Shown: positions 35,274-45,241 of the stretch, piece by piece
How the letters are laid out: every line of letters starts with the position of its first letter
Numbering within the stretch: position 1 is the stretch's first letter
DNA from: G963676095 sp963676095
Lineage (GTDB): Bacteria > Bacteroidota > Bacteroidia > Bacteroidales > Prolixibacteraceae
NCBI GenBank assembly: GCA_963676095.1
Contig: OY781040.1
Span: forward strand, 6,572,001 to 6,636,000
Direction of reading: 5' to 3'
DNA: 64,000 nucleotides
Translations under genes and position numbers: made by a program
Notes under the pieces: generated by a model
The model's database searches: none
What the model was told of the DNA's origin: nothing
Seen by the model: only the letters and a program-made list of their open reading frames with translations

Positions 35274-38200
35274 ATGAGACCCAAACATCAACTAATATTT
35301 TTCATACTGCTATGGCTTGCCTGGACAGCAAAGGCCCAAACTAATTTTCCCCAGGCAGTAAACCGCCAGCTAAACCAGTATATTCTGGGTAATGTGCAAG
35401 AGAAAATTTACCTGCAGACCAACTCGGACCAATATTCTCCGGGTGATACGGTCTGGTTTAAGACCAGCCTTGTCAACGCAATCAACCACAAGCCTGTAAC
35501 GATAGAATACTTGTGCTACGTCGACCTGATTTCTCCGGAAAACAAGCTGGCTGGGCACCAATTGTTTATCCTTGACGGTGGATTTTCCGATGGTTTTCTG
35601 GTACTTGGCAGGGCACTGGTTCCCGGCAGGTATAAGCTGCTTGCCTATACCAACTATATGCGGAATTTCCCGACGGATTTCCTGTTTCAAAGAACGATTG
35701 AGCTCGTGCCTGGTCAGGAAAATCAAACGAAATGGGAGTTTAGCTCAAAAGTTTTCCCTTTGCCCGGAGGAGATTCTGTTTTTGTAAACATGTATGGCCA
35801 ACCCGTTAATGGACGGGAGCTGAATAACGAGGTTACGGTCCAGGTGCAGTTGGCCCGGGGGACTGTGCTGGGCGCTCCTTGTCCTGTTACCGGTAATGCA
35901 GGGAGTTTCCGTTTTTTTGTACCCGACTCACTGAAATTGCCGGTTGCCCTGCTGACTGTAAAACAAAACGGGGAAGCAGGCTCCAACGGGAAATACAGGG
36001 TTAAACTGTCTGTGCAGCGCCCCGACCTCCAGTTCCTGCCCGAAGGAGGCGAGTTGGTGGCAGGACAGGAAAACCAGTTGGCTTTTCGCTGTGTTGATGC
36101 AGATGGTAATCCAACAGATGTTCAGGGAGAATTGCTGGACAATAACGGGAAAATGCTGGTACGGTTCGCTACCCAATATGAAGGAATGGGAAGTATGCAG
36201 ATAACGCCTCAGACCGGTCAATTATATACGGCGGGAATCAGCTACCGCGATTCCGTTTTTAAATACGATCTGCCGCAAATACAGGAAGAAGCTTATAGCT
36301 TGCAGTTGGTAAAACAGGACGCAGACAGCATCTGTTTTGCACTGTTAAAAAGCGGGAACAAGACTCCCGGCTACTTGCTCCTCGGGCACTGCCGGGGAGA
36401 TACCAGATTTATGGGCACAGGTATCCTTGAAACTCAACGATCGGAGGTGAGTGTGCCAACCCGCAATTTTCCAGAGGGCATCCTTACTTTCACCTTGTTT
36501 GTTAACCGGGTCCCCCGGGCAGAACGACTGGTTTATCTCGAAAAGGAAGAAAACGTCCGGTTTAATCTGATCCGGGAATTGACAGGAAAGTCATCTTCTT
36601 CCGAGGATTTTATCTTAAAAGCATTTCGAAAAGACAGTAGCCCGGTAATGGGGAATTTTTCGCTTGAAGGCTGGGACCCCGGCCTGGAAAACTCGCTGGA
36701 CACGCTGGAAAACATCCGGAATTACCTGCTTTTTTCTTCTGATCTGCAAGGGGAAGTTTTGCGGAATACAACAGTTTTCAATCCTGATGACCAGGAATAT
36801 AACCGGAAACGGGAACTGATGCTGCTCACTTACGGCTGGCGCCGTTTTAACTGGGTAGATGTAGCCAGCCGGGGCAACGGGCCCTTGCCTTATTCCCTGG
36901 AAAAAGGCCTTTATTTAAACGGGAGAATATGCCGGAAACTGACCGGAAAACCTGTGCCTAAAAATTTTGAGGTAACCATCATCCTGCAAAAAAATAAATC
37001 AGTGCATGTTGATAAAACCTACACCGGTGAAGACGGGAAATTCAGTTTTGACTTGCCTGATTTTAGCGATTCTGTCAGTTTAACCATCCAGACCAGGAAC
37101 CGTCTGGACCAGCAACGGGATTACATCATCGACCTGAATACCAATCTGGAACATTTCAGGCTCAACTCGCTGGATTTTGATAAGATTGTCAGGAAGGGGG
37201 CTTTACCGTTAGTACAAAACCTGCCTGTAACAGAAGCCGAAAACCGGGCTGGCGAGAGAAAGGCAGAGCAGCAGTCCGTTGAAAAAGTAAAGCCGGGAAC
37301 AGCAAGGAAGCTACGAATTGATAATTACTATTTCCCGGGGAAGGATACGTTTTTGATAGAAGAAGTTGAAGCCCGCTCCAATTTTCTGAACCAGCGCGAT
37401 TCAATGATCAGCCAAAGCGGTCAGCCCGATGTTGTTATTGAGTCGGCTCAGTTGAAAAAATTAACGGAAGAAAAAGCCTGGTACTCCAATCTCTGGGACC
37501 TTCTGTCCGACCAGGTCCCGGGACTTCAGATTACCCAGGGTCCTTATGATTCAGGCGTTGCAAGTAAATATAACCTTGTTATTGCCGATACCATGGATGA
37601 AAATCTTAGCGCTGATACTTTTGCCGCTAATTTGCCTGCTGTTTATTTTCGGGTCCTGGAAAATCCGGACGGCTATCTGTATATCTTTGTTGATCACGAC
37701 CTGCTGAACAACCCCGGGATTCCCTTGTTCGATTTTCTAAGCTATATGGATCCGGGAGAGATCGAATCAATCAATTTTATTGCCAAACCGAAAAACTATG
37801 ATATTAACATTCAGTCGACCAGTCTGTTGGCAGATGTTAGCCTTCAAACTATCCGTGATAATCTTTCACTGCAGGAGAATGAGGAGGGAAACCTGTTTCC
37901 GGACCAGACGGAATTTATGGAGAAGATACAACGAAGCACAGCCCCTCCTGCCTTCCTGTTTATTACCACCAAATCGAAGGGAGGGATATTCTACAAAAAG
38001 TCAAAAGGGATCCAGAGTTTGTATTTAAAGGGGATTACTGCCACCCGGCAGTTTTATGTTCCAAAATACAAGGCTGAACAAACTCCGCTAATAAACCGGA
38101 AGACCATTTGCTGGTTACCACAAATAAAAACAGACAGCACCGGAACAGCCAGGGTAACTCTTCCTTTAGGATTGGCGGAACAGGATATGATCGTCCGGGT

Positions 38201-39506
38201 TCAGGGGGTTTCACTGGATGGCAAGAGCGGTTCAGGCACATTCGTCTATTCTCCCGGCACCAAAGACAAAACGGCAACGATGGGGCTGTCACTGACGAAA
38301 GAGTTAACCGATACAATTCAGCTAACCATCGATTCGTATAAAAAATCAGGGTTGTACTCCGGACGGGTTACAGATGCCGAAACCGGCCGGCCCTTGCCGT
38401 TTGCAGATTTCTTACAGGATTCGCCCTATTACCACGAATGTACCAACAGCGACGGCGGGTTTTTCATAGCTGCCAGTCGATTAAATAAAGACCGGAAAAT
38501 TGTGGTGTCCTGCCCGGGCTATCAAAGCCGGCAGGTAAGCCTCCCGTTCAGTATCGATTCGGTTATACGAGTCTCACTGGTCAAAGCTCCGGTCCTAAAA
38601 GCTGAGAAATCAGTAAAAGCCTTAAGTATTGTACGCGATGCTATCCGGAAATCGGACGGGCTTTATGCTTCCAAAGAGGGCTTTCAGGGGTATAACCGCG
38701 AAACCGTGGCTGTAGATGACGATATTTACGGTATCTATGAAATGGCCTTCAATTATTCCAATTCTGGCTATCCGGGCTCTCCCTCTTCCATTCGTTTTGA
38801 AACGGTTAAGTTCAAAAATATGGAAGACAAAAACGGGCACAGGCTGATGATGTTGAAGCCCAACCACCGTAGTTTGTTTTACCCGCTTAAAGCCGATGTC
38901 CTTTTAACGGCTCCTGAATTCTGGCAGCTGGAAACAACCGGTCAGTTCGATTATGAAGAAGTTGGCCAGGTAGAGTATGACGGGGAATTGTGTTATAAAA
39001 TCCGGTTCCGTCAGAATGATAAGCTGGTAGTTGCCCTGCAAAGCGGTATCCTTTATATTGGCAAACAAACCGGGGCATTGCGTTATGCTGCCTGGAACAC
39101 CTCGCCCGATAAACGGGAACACGTGAGTTATGTCAGCTATCTGCAGTCAAACCCCATGAATGATGAAGTCCGGCTTGAAGATGATTATAACCAGGCCAGC
39201 TACCATTTAGTTGAAGGACGGCTTTATCTTCTGGGAACCAACAGGCAGATCTCAGTCCGGGTGAATAACCTGAACGATCTGCATTTCAATAACCGGCTTT
39301 CTATTGCCGGGAAAAGCCAGCGTTACTATAAAGACATCACAAACATGAATACCGATATGCTGATTGAAAAGCAAAAGGGCCTGCACATGCTGGTAAGAGA
39401 CGCCGGTTACCGGATTGGTCCCTGGCTTAACCTGGGAATTATCAGACCAGAGGAAAAACTGGTTCGCGATGCCGTATTTATGCATGATATCAGCCAGTAT
39501 AAATAG
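35274..39506 (+). CDS. MG2-domain surface protein with TonB plug-like region and carboxypeptidase-regulatory-like repeat
   Basis: A 1410-residue exported protein with a type I signal (LLWLAWTAKAQ, cleavage near residue 22). Residues about 40-150 resemble the MG2/alpha-2-macroglobulin fold (EKIYLQTNSDQYSPGDTVWFK). Residues about 550-620 hold a carboxypeptidase-regulatory-like domain. Residues about 740-870 look like a TonB-receptor plug (WDLLSDQVPGLQITQGP ... YMDPGEIESINFI), but no beta-barrel follows. A second regulatory-like domain at about 1028-1105 (YSGRVTDAETGRPLPFADFLQ) and a beta-rich tail finish the protein. Such plug-without-barrel proteins are known in Bacteroidota, and their role is unclear; peptide or protein capture is one idea. 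No SusC/SusD pair is near. Confidence 0.7.
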   Translation: MRPKHQLIFFILLWLAWTAKAQTNFPQAVNRQLNQYILGNVQEKIYLQTNSDQYSPGDTVWFKTSLVNAINHKPVTIEYLCYVDLISPENKLAGHQLFILDGGFSDGFLVLGRALVPGRYKLLAYTNYMRNFPTDFLFQRTIELVPGQENQTKWEFSSKVFPLPGGDSVFVNMYGQPVNGRELNNEVTVQVQLARGTVLGAPCPVTGNAGSFRFFVPDSLKLPVALLTVKQNGEAGSNGKYRVKLSVQRPDLQFLPEGGELVAGQENQLAFRCVDADGNPTDVQGELLDNNGKMLVRFATQYEGMGSMQITPQTGQLYTAGISYRDSVFKYDLPQIQEEAYSLQLVKQDADSICFALLKSGNKTPGYLLLGHCRGDTRFMGTGILETQRSEVSVPTRNFPEGILTFTLFVNRVPRAERLVYLEKEENVRFNLIRELTGKSSSSEDFILKAFRKDSSPVMGNFSLEGWDPGLENSLDTLENIRNYLLFSSDLQGEVLRNTTVFNPDDQEYNRKRELMLLTYGWRRFNWVDVASRGNGPLPYSLEKGLYLNGRICRKLTGKPVPKNFEVTIILQKNKSVHVDKTYTGEDGKFSFDLPDFSDSVSLTIQTRNRLDQQRDYIIDLNTNLEHFRLNSLDFDKIVRKGALPLVQNLPVTEAENRAGERKAEQQSVEKVKPGTARKLRIDNYYFPGKDTFLIEEVEARSNFLNQRDSMISQSGQPDVVIESAQLKKLTEEKAWYSNLWDLLSDQVPGLQITQGPYDSGVASKYNLVIADTMDENLSADTFAANLPAVYFRVLENPDGYLYIFVDHDLLNNPGIPLFDFLSYMDPGEIESINFIAKPKNYDINIQSTSLLADVSLQTIRDNLSLQENEEGNLFPDQTEFMEKIQRSTAPPAFLFITTKSKGGIFYKKSKGIQSLYLKGITATRQFYVPKYKAEQTPLINRKTICWLPQIKTDSTGTARVTLPLGLAEQDMIVRVQGVSLDGKSGSGTFVYSPGTKDKTATMGLSLTKELTDTIQLTIDSYKKSGLYSGRVTDAETGRPLPFADFLQDSPYYHECTNSDGGFFIAASRLNKDRKIVVSCPGYQSRQVSLPFSIDSVIRVSLVKAPVLKAEKSVKALSIVRDAIRKSDGLYASKEGFQGYNRETVAVDDDIYGIYEMAFNYSNSGYPGSPSSIRFETVKFKNMEDKNGHRLMMLKPNHRSLFYPLKADVLLTAPEFWQLETTGQFDYEEVGQVEYDGELCYKIRFRQNDKLVVALQSGILYIGKQTGALRYAAWNTSPDKREHVSYVSYLQSNPMNDEVRLEDDYNQASYHLVEGRLYLLGTNRQISVRVNNLNDLHFNNRLSIAGKSQRYYKDITNMNTDMLIEKQKGLHMLVRDAGYRIGPWLNLGIIRPEEKLVRDAVFMHDISQYK

Positions 39507-39516
39507 TTGTAATTCT

Positions 39517-39561
39517 CATCCCTAAATCCTCCCGAATTCACTTCGGGAGGATTTAGGGATG
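39517..39561. terminator. Perfect 20-bp inverted repeat behind the MG2-domain gene
   Basis: Arms 39517-39536 and 39542-39561 are exact reverse complements (CATCCCTAAATCCTCCCGAA on the left) with a 5-base loop, 10 bases after the gene's stop. There is no T run, so it is not a textbook intrinsic terminator. It may stop transcription by structure, or be a small mobile repeat. Confidence 0.75.
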
Positions 39562-39689
39562 AATCGCGGGACAGCTTTTAATTTGTAAGTTGAAAATCGA
39601 TAGAATCTACTTTTTGAACAGCCTTTTAATTAAGTTTTGTTTAATTTTAAAACGAACTTATTGACAAACAATTATATTGATTGGGTAAT

Positions 39690-40844
39690 ATGCATAAAAT
39701 TGTAATCTCATTGTTCCTTTTTCTTATAATTGGATGCACTCCATGAAAACTAGCAAATGATAATATTAAGGATGTCCCTGTAATAAAAGTTTCGGAAAAA
39801 GATATTGACCGTAATATTGATTATTCTAATTTAATTGATTCAATTCATGTAATTAAACTGGAGACGAATGATCAATCTCGTATTGGACATATAAGAAAAC
39901 TATTGGTTAAAAATAATAATCTGTATTTTTTTGATGGTACCACTCAATCGATATTGAGATTTAACGCAAAGGGTGAATTTATCAATAAATTGGATCGAAA
40001 AGGGCGTGGATATGGAGAATATTGGGATCTGATAGATTTTGATGTCGATGATAATGAAAATATTTATATACTCTCATATAAAAAGATATTAATTTATAAC
40101 TCATCTCTTAAATTTATCAAGGAAAAGAAACTTCAAATAACGGATAAGGATAACGAGCTGTTTTATCCAATACTTTTTTTACTAAACGGGCAATACACAT
40201 TTTTATTCAGGGGATCTTTTGCGATAAAAGATTTTAACAAAAAACATCCCTTTGGTCTATGTAGCATTGATCGTTATGACCGAATTATTTCAGAATATTT
40301 TCCGGTAAAATTTGAATATCCGTTCATTCATCAGGCGTTTAGCATATCAAATAGTAATGTTTACGTTACATCTACGATGGAAAATGATACGATTTTTAAA
40401 GTTCATGATTCGATGTTAAAACCTTACATGGTTGTTGACTTTGGAGATAAAAAGATAACAGATTCTTATATTATCAGTAATCGAAAAGACTTATATATCA
40501 GAGTTGATAAAGATAAGTTACTTGGTGGGGTACGGTATATCTACGATGATGAAAGATATTTATGTTTTATTTTTAATTATGGGGTAACCGGATATCAGGC
40601 CGTTTACAATAAAAATACCAAAAAAGTGATAGTGTTGAATATTATGAATGATAGCTTGCCATATCCGGGAACAACTATCGGGGGAATAATCGGTAATTCT
40701 TTCTTTTCCATCGCAGATTCATATTTGTTTGCCAAAGGAGGAAAATTCTATGAGAAATATCACAAGTTGCTGAAAGATCAAAACATATCAGACATAAAAG
40801 ATACGGACAACCCCCTCATATTTAAATTCTCGTTTAATTTTTAA
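39690..40844 (+). pseudogene. Six-bladed beta-propeller lipoprotein with in-frame stop in the signal region
   Basis: The ATG at 39690 gives a perfect lipoprotein signal (lipobox IIGC, Cys16) but codon 19 is TGA at 39744-39746. The same frame then continues open for more than 360 codons to 40844, with DUF5128 landmarks: IHVIKLETNDQSRIGHIRKLL, FINKLDRKGRGYGEYWDLIDFDVD and the end KDTDNPLIFKFSFNF. The stop sits just past the lipid-anchor Cys, so no propeller is exported unless it is read through. It is otherwise undamaged, so the change is recent or an error. Confidence 0.75.
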
Positions 40845-41182
40845 TCATGAAACGGCCTGGTCCGATAAATCGTAATACAGGGGATCCGGTAGTTGCAGAA
40901 TGGATTAGAAAGTTTCAAGTGACAACTGAAAATAATTTATAGCAGATGAAAAAATTTCCAATATTATTGCTTTGCTTTTTGTCAATGTATTCAGGGTATC
41001 CCTATTTGCTGAGGTACCTTGGAATCGACCGCCTCAAACAGATGATTGGTCACATAAAACATGGTAATTTGTATCCGGGGCCAATTATCGATCTTTTTAG
41101 CCGTTTTGTTGTCGGGTTATCCGAGTCCAGACCGCTTGGTACTCTCTTCCAACTGACAACGTTAAATGGTGCTGTTCGTTCA

Positions 41183-42265
41183 ATGGCAAATAACGTTCTA
41201 ATAAAAAATATAATCTGTATATTATCTCTATCATTTGTAATTTATTCGTGTAATGTTATTAAAGATAATGAAAGTCAGCTTCATTATATCAGAAATATAA
41301 ACTCAATAATAATAAAAGGTGAAAATATAAATATACCTGGAGTTTATGAACCTACAGGTATTTTAGCTATAGACACATTGCTTGTCGTAATTAGCCCGAA
41401 TAATGATTATTTTTTTCATATCTACGATATAAAGACTTTTAATTTAATTAAAAAATTTGGGACGAAAGGAAGAGGACCCGGGCAATTTATTGCACCCGTA
41501 TTTACAGGCCAAAAAATGGCGCGGACACCTGACGGGGTGAACTTATTAATATATGATTGGATGAGAAAACGTATAAGCAATATTAAATTACTTGATGAGT
41601 TAACCATTCCCGGATATAAAGTTCAATCTGAATTACTTCCCAAGCAAATGATTAATGTATCAAATATCATTTTTAGAAATGATTCAATAGCATTATATAT
41701 TCCTTACGATGAAGAATCTCCCGGCCGTTTTTGTATCTATAATTTCAAGTCAGGGGAAAGGACATTTACCCCTTATGTTCCAGATCTTGGGTTCAAAATA
41801 CATCCAAATAATTTAAATGCAATTTATAATACTCACAGTTCATGTGTAAATGCCAGAAGGCACTGTTTTGTTGCAACACCCTGTCTATTAGGAGAGCTGG
41901 ATTTCTTTGACATGTCTTGTAATTATTTAGGATCCAGTATAATAGAAAGGTCGGATGAAGTTAAAAATGCGCACTATAGCAAAATGATTTTTGAAACGCC
42001 TAATATATCTTATTATTTTACTGATTTGCAGTGCTATGATGATAGAATATATGCGCTTTATACAATTAAGAAATATCCTAATCTTGATAATGAAACTAAT
42101 TCAGAGATTTATGTTATAAATTGGAATGGAAACCCTATAAAGAAATATATTCTTGATAGAGAGATAAGTAATTTTACATATGATTCGACTAATAATAGGT
42201 TTATTGGGTATAGTCATCGTCTTGAAGATGCACAATCTCCCTTTGTAAAATTTGAACTTAAATAG
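41183..42265 (+). CDS. TolB-like six-bladed beta-propeller lipoprotein
   Basis: A 360-residue lipoprotein. I place the start at 41183 because MANNVLIKNIICILSLSFVIYSC is a clear lipoprotein signal (Cys23). The frame is open further up to an ATG at 40946; those 79 codons encode an unrelated stretch (YLLRYLGIDRLKQMIGHIKHG) and are probably a relic joined in frame. The body has KFGTKGRGPGQFIAPVF (G-R-G-P-G motif) and the last blade IYVINWNGNPIKKYILD. The preceding gap holds a 31-codon frame (40847-40942) that I do not consider a gene. Confidence 0.75.
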   Translation: MANNVLIKNIICILSLSFVIYSCNVIKDNESQLHYIRNINSIIIKGENINIPGVYEPTGILAIDTLLVVISPNNDYFFHIYDIKTFNLIKKFGTKGRGPGQFIAPVFTGQKMARTPDGVNLLIYDWMRKRISNIKLLDELTIPGYKVQSELLPKQMINVSNIIFRNDSIALYIPYDEESPGRFCIYNFKSGERTFTPYVPDLGFKIHPNNLNAIYNTHSSCVNARRHCFVATPCLLGELDFFDMSCNYLGSSIIERSDEVKNAHYSKMIFETPNISYYFTDLQCYDDRIYALYTIKKYPNLDNETNSEIYVINWNGNPIKKYILDREISNFTYDSTNNRFIGYSHRLEDAQSPFVKFELK

Positions 42266-42280
42266 TCTTTTTATAACCGT

Positions 42281-43327
42281 ATGAAAATACAAGCAATACA
42301 GATATTTTTAATTTTTACTATTTGCATTCAGTCATGCAAGAATAGTGAGGAAGAAATTATTTTCCCGGTTGATAAGAACGTCAAATCTGAGATTATACTC
42401 AAGGATATGATTATAAAACTACCTTCCCGTATGTTTGTAATAGACTCACTGTTGATCTTTCAGGATGTATTTGCGGAGGAAAAATATATAAAATACTATA
42501 ATCTTAAAAACAGAGAACTGCTTACCGAATTTGGACATAAAGGGAAAGGCCCGGGCGAGTTGGTTACTCCTTACCTCATGTATGTGGATATGAACTCATA
42601 TGAGGTTTATATCTATGACCCAAATTTACAGAAAATGCATACTTTTGATATTCAGAAATCTTCATCTTCTCCGGATCAGATCTTTGATCTGAAATCGATT
42701 AATAAAAAAGATACTTATGGCCCTTTTTTTGTTACTCAGCCTGACAACCATATTTTTTACGGGACCGGATTATTTAAAGAAGGTTATCTGGTAGCCGTTA
42801 ATACGGAGAATAAGAGTTATGAATATTTTGGAAAGTTCCCGTTTAAACCCAAGGGAACGAATAATCTGAATATTTCTGATGCTAGTAATGGCACTATTCT
42901 TTTAACTCCGGATAAAAATAATTTAGTTATCGCGACTGATAAATTCGGGTATCTGGCTTGTTATGGAATAAAGGGTAACGAACGACGTCCAGTCCTCAAA
43001 TGGGAACTTCATCTGTCAAAGCCGGAATACCGCCTGGATGGACAACGGATCGTATTTTCTCCTGCAAATAAAACAGGGACCATGAATATGGCGCTGACTA
43101 ATGATAAAATTTATCTTTTATATCAGGGGGAAGATTTTCGTTATTATACAAGTATGTCTGACGAATATAATCCCAGAACAGTGATGGTATTTACAATGGA
43201 CGGAAAGCCCCTGGCAAAATATCACCTGGATAAGTCTGCCGTCAGAATTGCTGTGGACCGGGACGAAAACATTTATTGCATTACAACAGATACGGGATAC
43301 AACCTGGTAAAGTTGAAATTAAATTGA
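42281..43327 (+). CDS. TolB-like six-bladed beta-propeller lipoprotein
   Basis: A 348-residue lipoprotein (lipobox IQSC, Cys13). The body shows ELLTEFGHKGKGPGELVTPYL near residue 80, VYIYDPNLQKMHTF, and a last blade (VMVFTMDGKPLAKYHLD, then AVDRDENIYCITTD). It starts 15 bases after the previous propeller and precedes a thioredoxin-like lipoprotein by 30 bases, the recurring propeller-redox pair. Confidence 0.85.
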   Translation: MKIQAIQIFLIFTICIQSCKNSEEEIIFPVDKNVKSEIILKDMIIKLPSRMFVIDSLLIFQDVFAEEKYIKYYNLKNRELLTEFGHKGKGPGELVTPYLMYVDMNSYEVYIYDPNLQKMHTFDIQKSSSSPDQIFDLKSINKKDTYGPFFVTQPDNHIFYGTGLFKEGYLVAVNTENKSYEYFGKFPFKPKGTNNLNISDASNGTILLTPDKNNLVIATDKFGYLACYGIKGNERRPVLKWELHLSKPEYRLDGQRIVFSPANKTGTMNMALTNDKIYLLYQGEDFRYYTSMSDEYNPRTVMVFTMDGKPLAKYHLDKSAVRIAVDRDENIYCITTDTGYNLVKLKLN

Positions 43328-43357
43328 GGCCTGTTTATAATTTTCAGGGTTAACAAG

Positions 43358-43834
43358 ATGAAAAATAGAAATTATTCTCACCATCATTTTTTTACAGGAG
43401 TGTGGTTGTTCTTACTGGTTGTTTCCTGTTCTACCCAGGATTATTCTGTCCTGGTCGGTGATAAGTTGGAACTTCCGGGATCGGTCCGTAATAATCGCGT
43501 TGAGCTCAGACGCGATGGGACCAGGATGATTTTCTGGCTTAATCAGGACTTCCCGGCAGGTGAAGATGGGATCAGTCAATTTATTTCGAAATTGGGATCT
43601 GAGCAAAAATTGAATTTTGATGCCGATGTTTTTATCCTTGCCAGTTCGGAAATGAAGGATAAACTGGCCGGATTGGTCAAAAAAGCGCCGGTAAAAATTT
43701 ATTTTATCGATAAAGACAAAATGGTATTCTCCGGCCATAAGAAACAACAGTGGTTTTTACCCTCATGTATTTTCCTAACGACGAATGATTACGTTATCCG
43801 TTCGGTCAATAAAATAGAAGAAAAGAAAGACTAA
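43358..43834 (+). CDS. Degenerate thioredoxin-like lipoprotein without C-x-x-C
   Basis: A 158-residue lipoprotein (lipobox VVSC, Cys24) in the position that the thioredoxin-like gene holds in the other modules. The predicted strands and the late KIYFIDKDKMVFSG and SCIFLTTNDYVIRS segments follow the same layout as Trx 2, but where C-x-x-C is expected the sequence reads FWLNQDFPAG without cysteine. Either the redox function is lost, or it is a binding protein on the same fold. It ends the propeller island; about 215 bases with no gene separate it from the efflux operon. Confidence 0.5.
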   Translation: MKNRNYSHHHFFTGVWLFLLVVSCSTQDYSVLVGDKLELPGSVRNNRVELRRDGTRMIFWLNQDFPAGEDGISQFISKLGSEQKLNFDADVFILASSEMKDKLAGLVKKAPVKIYFIDKDKMVFSGHKKQQWFLPSCIFLTTNDYVIRSVNKIEEKKD

Positions 43835-44050
43835 GGTTCCGCAGCTCTCGGATTCAGGGCGCAAAGTAAAAACAGGCAGATTTTTCGAATGTGCCAACCT
43901 CGAATTAAGATGAATAATTATTCGGCTCCACTGACCGGGGCGGAGCGATTTTGGAAAATGACTTATGAATAAAAAAAGTTAAAATATATGTTGTTATTCA
44001 ATATGAATCGATAAAATTTTCTAAATTTAGAGACGAAAACTAACAAGCTG

Positions 44051-45136
44051 ATGATGAGATTAAATATACTGACCAGACTTGTGGCAGTGGCTTTGCTAAC
44101 CGCCCTGGGCGCCTGTTCCGGTACCCAATCGAAAGAAACGGAGAATGCCGAAAAGCGGCAATACATTAAACAGGAAAACCCTGTGGAGGTCATCATTTTG
44201 AAAAAGGGCATTTTCAGAAAAGAAATGGTCAATAACGGGAAGCTCGTTGCTGTACGTAAAAGCGAGCTTAAGTTCCGGGTAAGCGACCAGCTCGACCAGG
44301 TGAACGTAAAAAACGGCGACCATGTGAAGGCCGGGCAGTTAATTGCTTCCCTGGTCCCGTTTACTTACCGGCAGGATCTAAAAAGTGCAGAAATCAAGCT
44401 AAAGGAGGCGCGACTGGAAATGCAGAACGTGCTGATCGGTCAGGGATATAATACAATGGACAGTATCCAGGTCCCCCGGCATATTTACCAGATGGCGCTG
44501 ATCAAGTCGGGATATACCGAGGCGCTTCAAAACCTGCAGACAGCGGAGTTCAACATGGAATCGACCCGGCTTACCGCCCCTTTCACAGGCGTGGTCGCCA
44601 ACATCAGCCAGAAAAAATATGAGCAGGTCGGAACAGCAGATGCTTTTTGTACCCTGATCGACGATTCGGAGTTCGAGGTGGAATTCAGCGTGGTGGAAAA
44701 CGAGATTCCCGATATTGCCATTGGCGACGAGGTGCAGGTAATACCCTTCTCAGACAACAGCAAAAACTATAAGGGGAAGATTTCCGAGATCAACCCGATG
44801 ATCGACGAGAACGGGCTGATCCTGGTAAAGGCGCTGGTGGCCAATCCGGGCGGTCTGATGGAGGGGATGAATGTAAAGGTGCTGGTCGAGAAAGAGGTCC
44901 CGGGGCAGATGGTCGTCCCGAAAGCCGCTGTTGTGCTCCGTCAGAACCAGGAAGTCCTTTTCAAATATACCCATGGCATAGCCTTCTGGACTTACGTTCA
45001 GACCCAGGCAGAGAACAGCACATCCTATTCCGTGATAGCCGATCCCGACAAGGGCGGGACCCTTGAGCCGGGAGATACCGTCATCATTTCCGGTAACCTC
45101 AACCTGGCCCACGAGAGCGAAGTGGTGATTAAATGA
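44051..45136 (+). CDS. RND efflux membrane fusion lipoprotein (HlyD/AcrA type)
   Basis: A 361-residue periplasmic adaptor (lipobox LGAC, Cys22). It shows the lipoyl-like half motifs VNVKNGDHVKAGQLIASLVPF (about residue 80) and RLTAPFTGVVANISQKKYEQVG (about 175), an alpha-helical hairpin between them, and a beta-barrel domain with FEVEFSVVENEIPDIAIGDEVQVIPF. It would bridge the RND permeases at 46023 and 49561 to an outer-membrane TolC-like channel that is not in this window. An AT-rich upstream region (43970-44040) probably holds the promoter; I cannot point to clean -33 and -7 boxes. Confidence 0.9.
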   Translation: MMRLNILTRLVAVALLTALGACSGTQSKETENAEKRQYIKQENPVEVIILKKGIFRKEMVNNGKLVAVRKSELKFRVSDQLDQVNVKNGDHVKAGQLIASLVPFTYRQDLKSAEIKLKEARLEMQNVLIGQGYNTMDSIQVPRHIYQMALIKSGYTEALQNLQTAEFNMESTRLTAPFTGVVANISQKKYEQVGTADAFCTLIDDSEFEVEFSVVENEIPDIAIGDEVQVIPFSDNSKNYKGKISEINPMIDENGLILVKALVANPGGLMEGMNVKVLVEKEVPGQMVVPKAAVVLRQNQEVLFKYTHGIAFWTYVQTQAENSTSYSVIADPDKGGTLEPGDTVIISGNLNLAHESEVVIK

Positions 45137-45149
45137 CTTCGTGTTTTGG

Positions 45150-45210
45150 CTACGCGTTAGAATGTTTGATGCTTCTCCGTTTGATTGCCTTCGGCGTTTG
45201 AGAAACTTCA
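45150..45210 (-). repeat. Short interspersed TCAAAC-type repeat words, minus orientation
   Basis: Read on the minus strand, the region between the fusion protein and the four-helix-bundle gene contains TCAAACGCCGAAGG, TCAAACGGAGAAGC and TCAAACATTC in a row. The same words appear on the plus strand at 45662-46010 and 49390-49445, so the four-helix-bundle gene is flanked by them in opposite orientation. Confidence 0.5.
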
Positions 45211-45241
45211 CTCTTTTTTACTAATAAATAAATAGGTATAT

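Noticed and set aside
35274..39506. Polysaccharide utilisation locus with SusC/SusD
   Set aside because: No SusD-like gene, no full TonB-dependent barrel and no glycoside hydrolase cluster in the island.
11749..39746. Stop-codon recoding as explanation of the in-frame TAA and TGA
   Set aside because: The two stops differ, all intact genes use the standard code, and no recoding element is visible.
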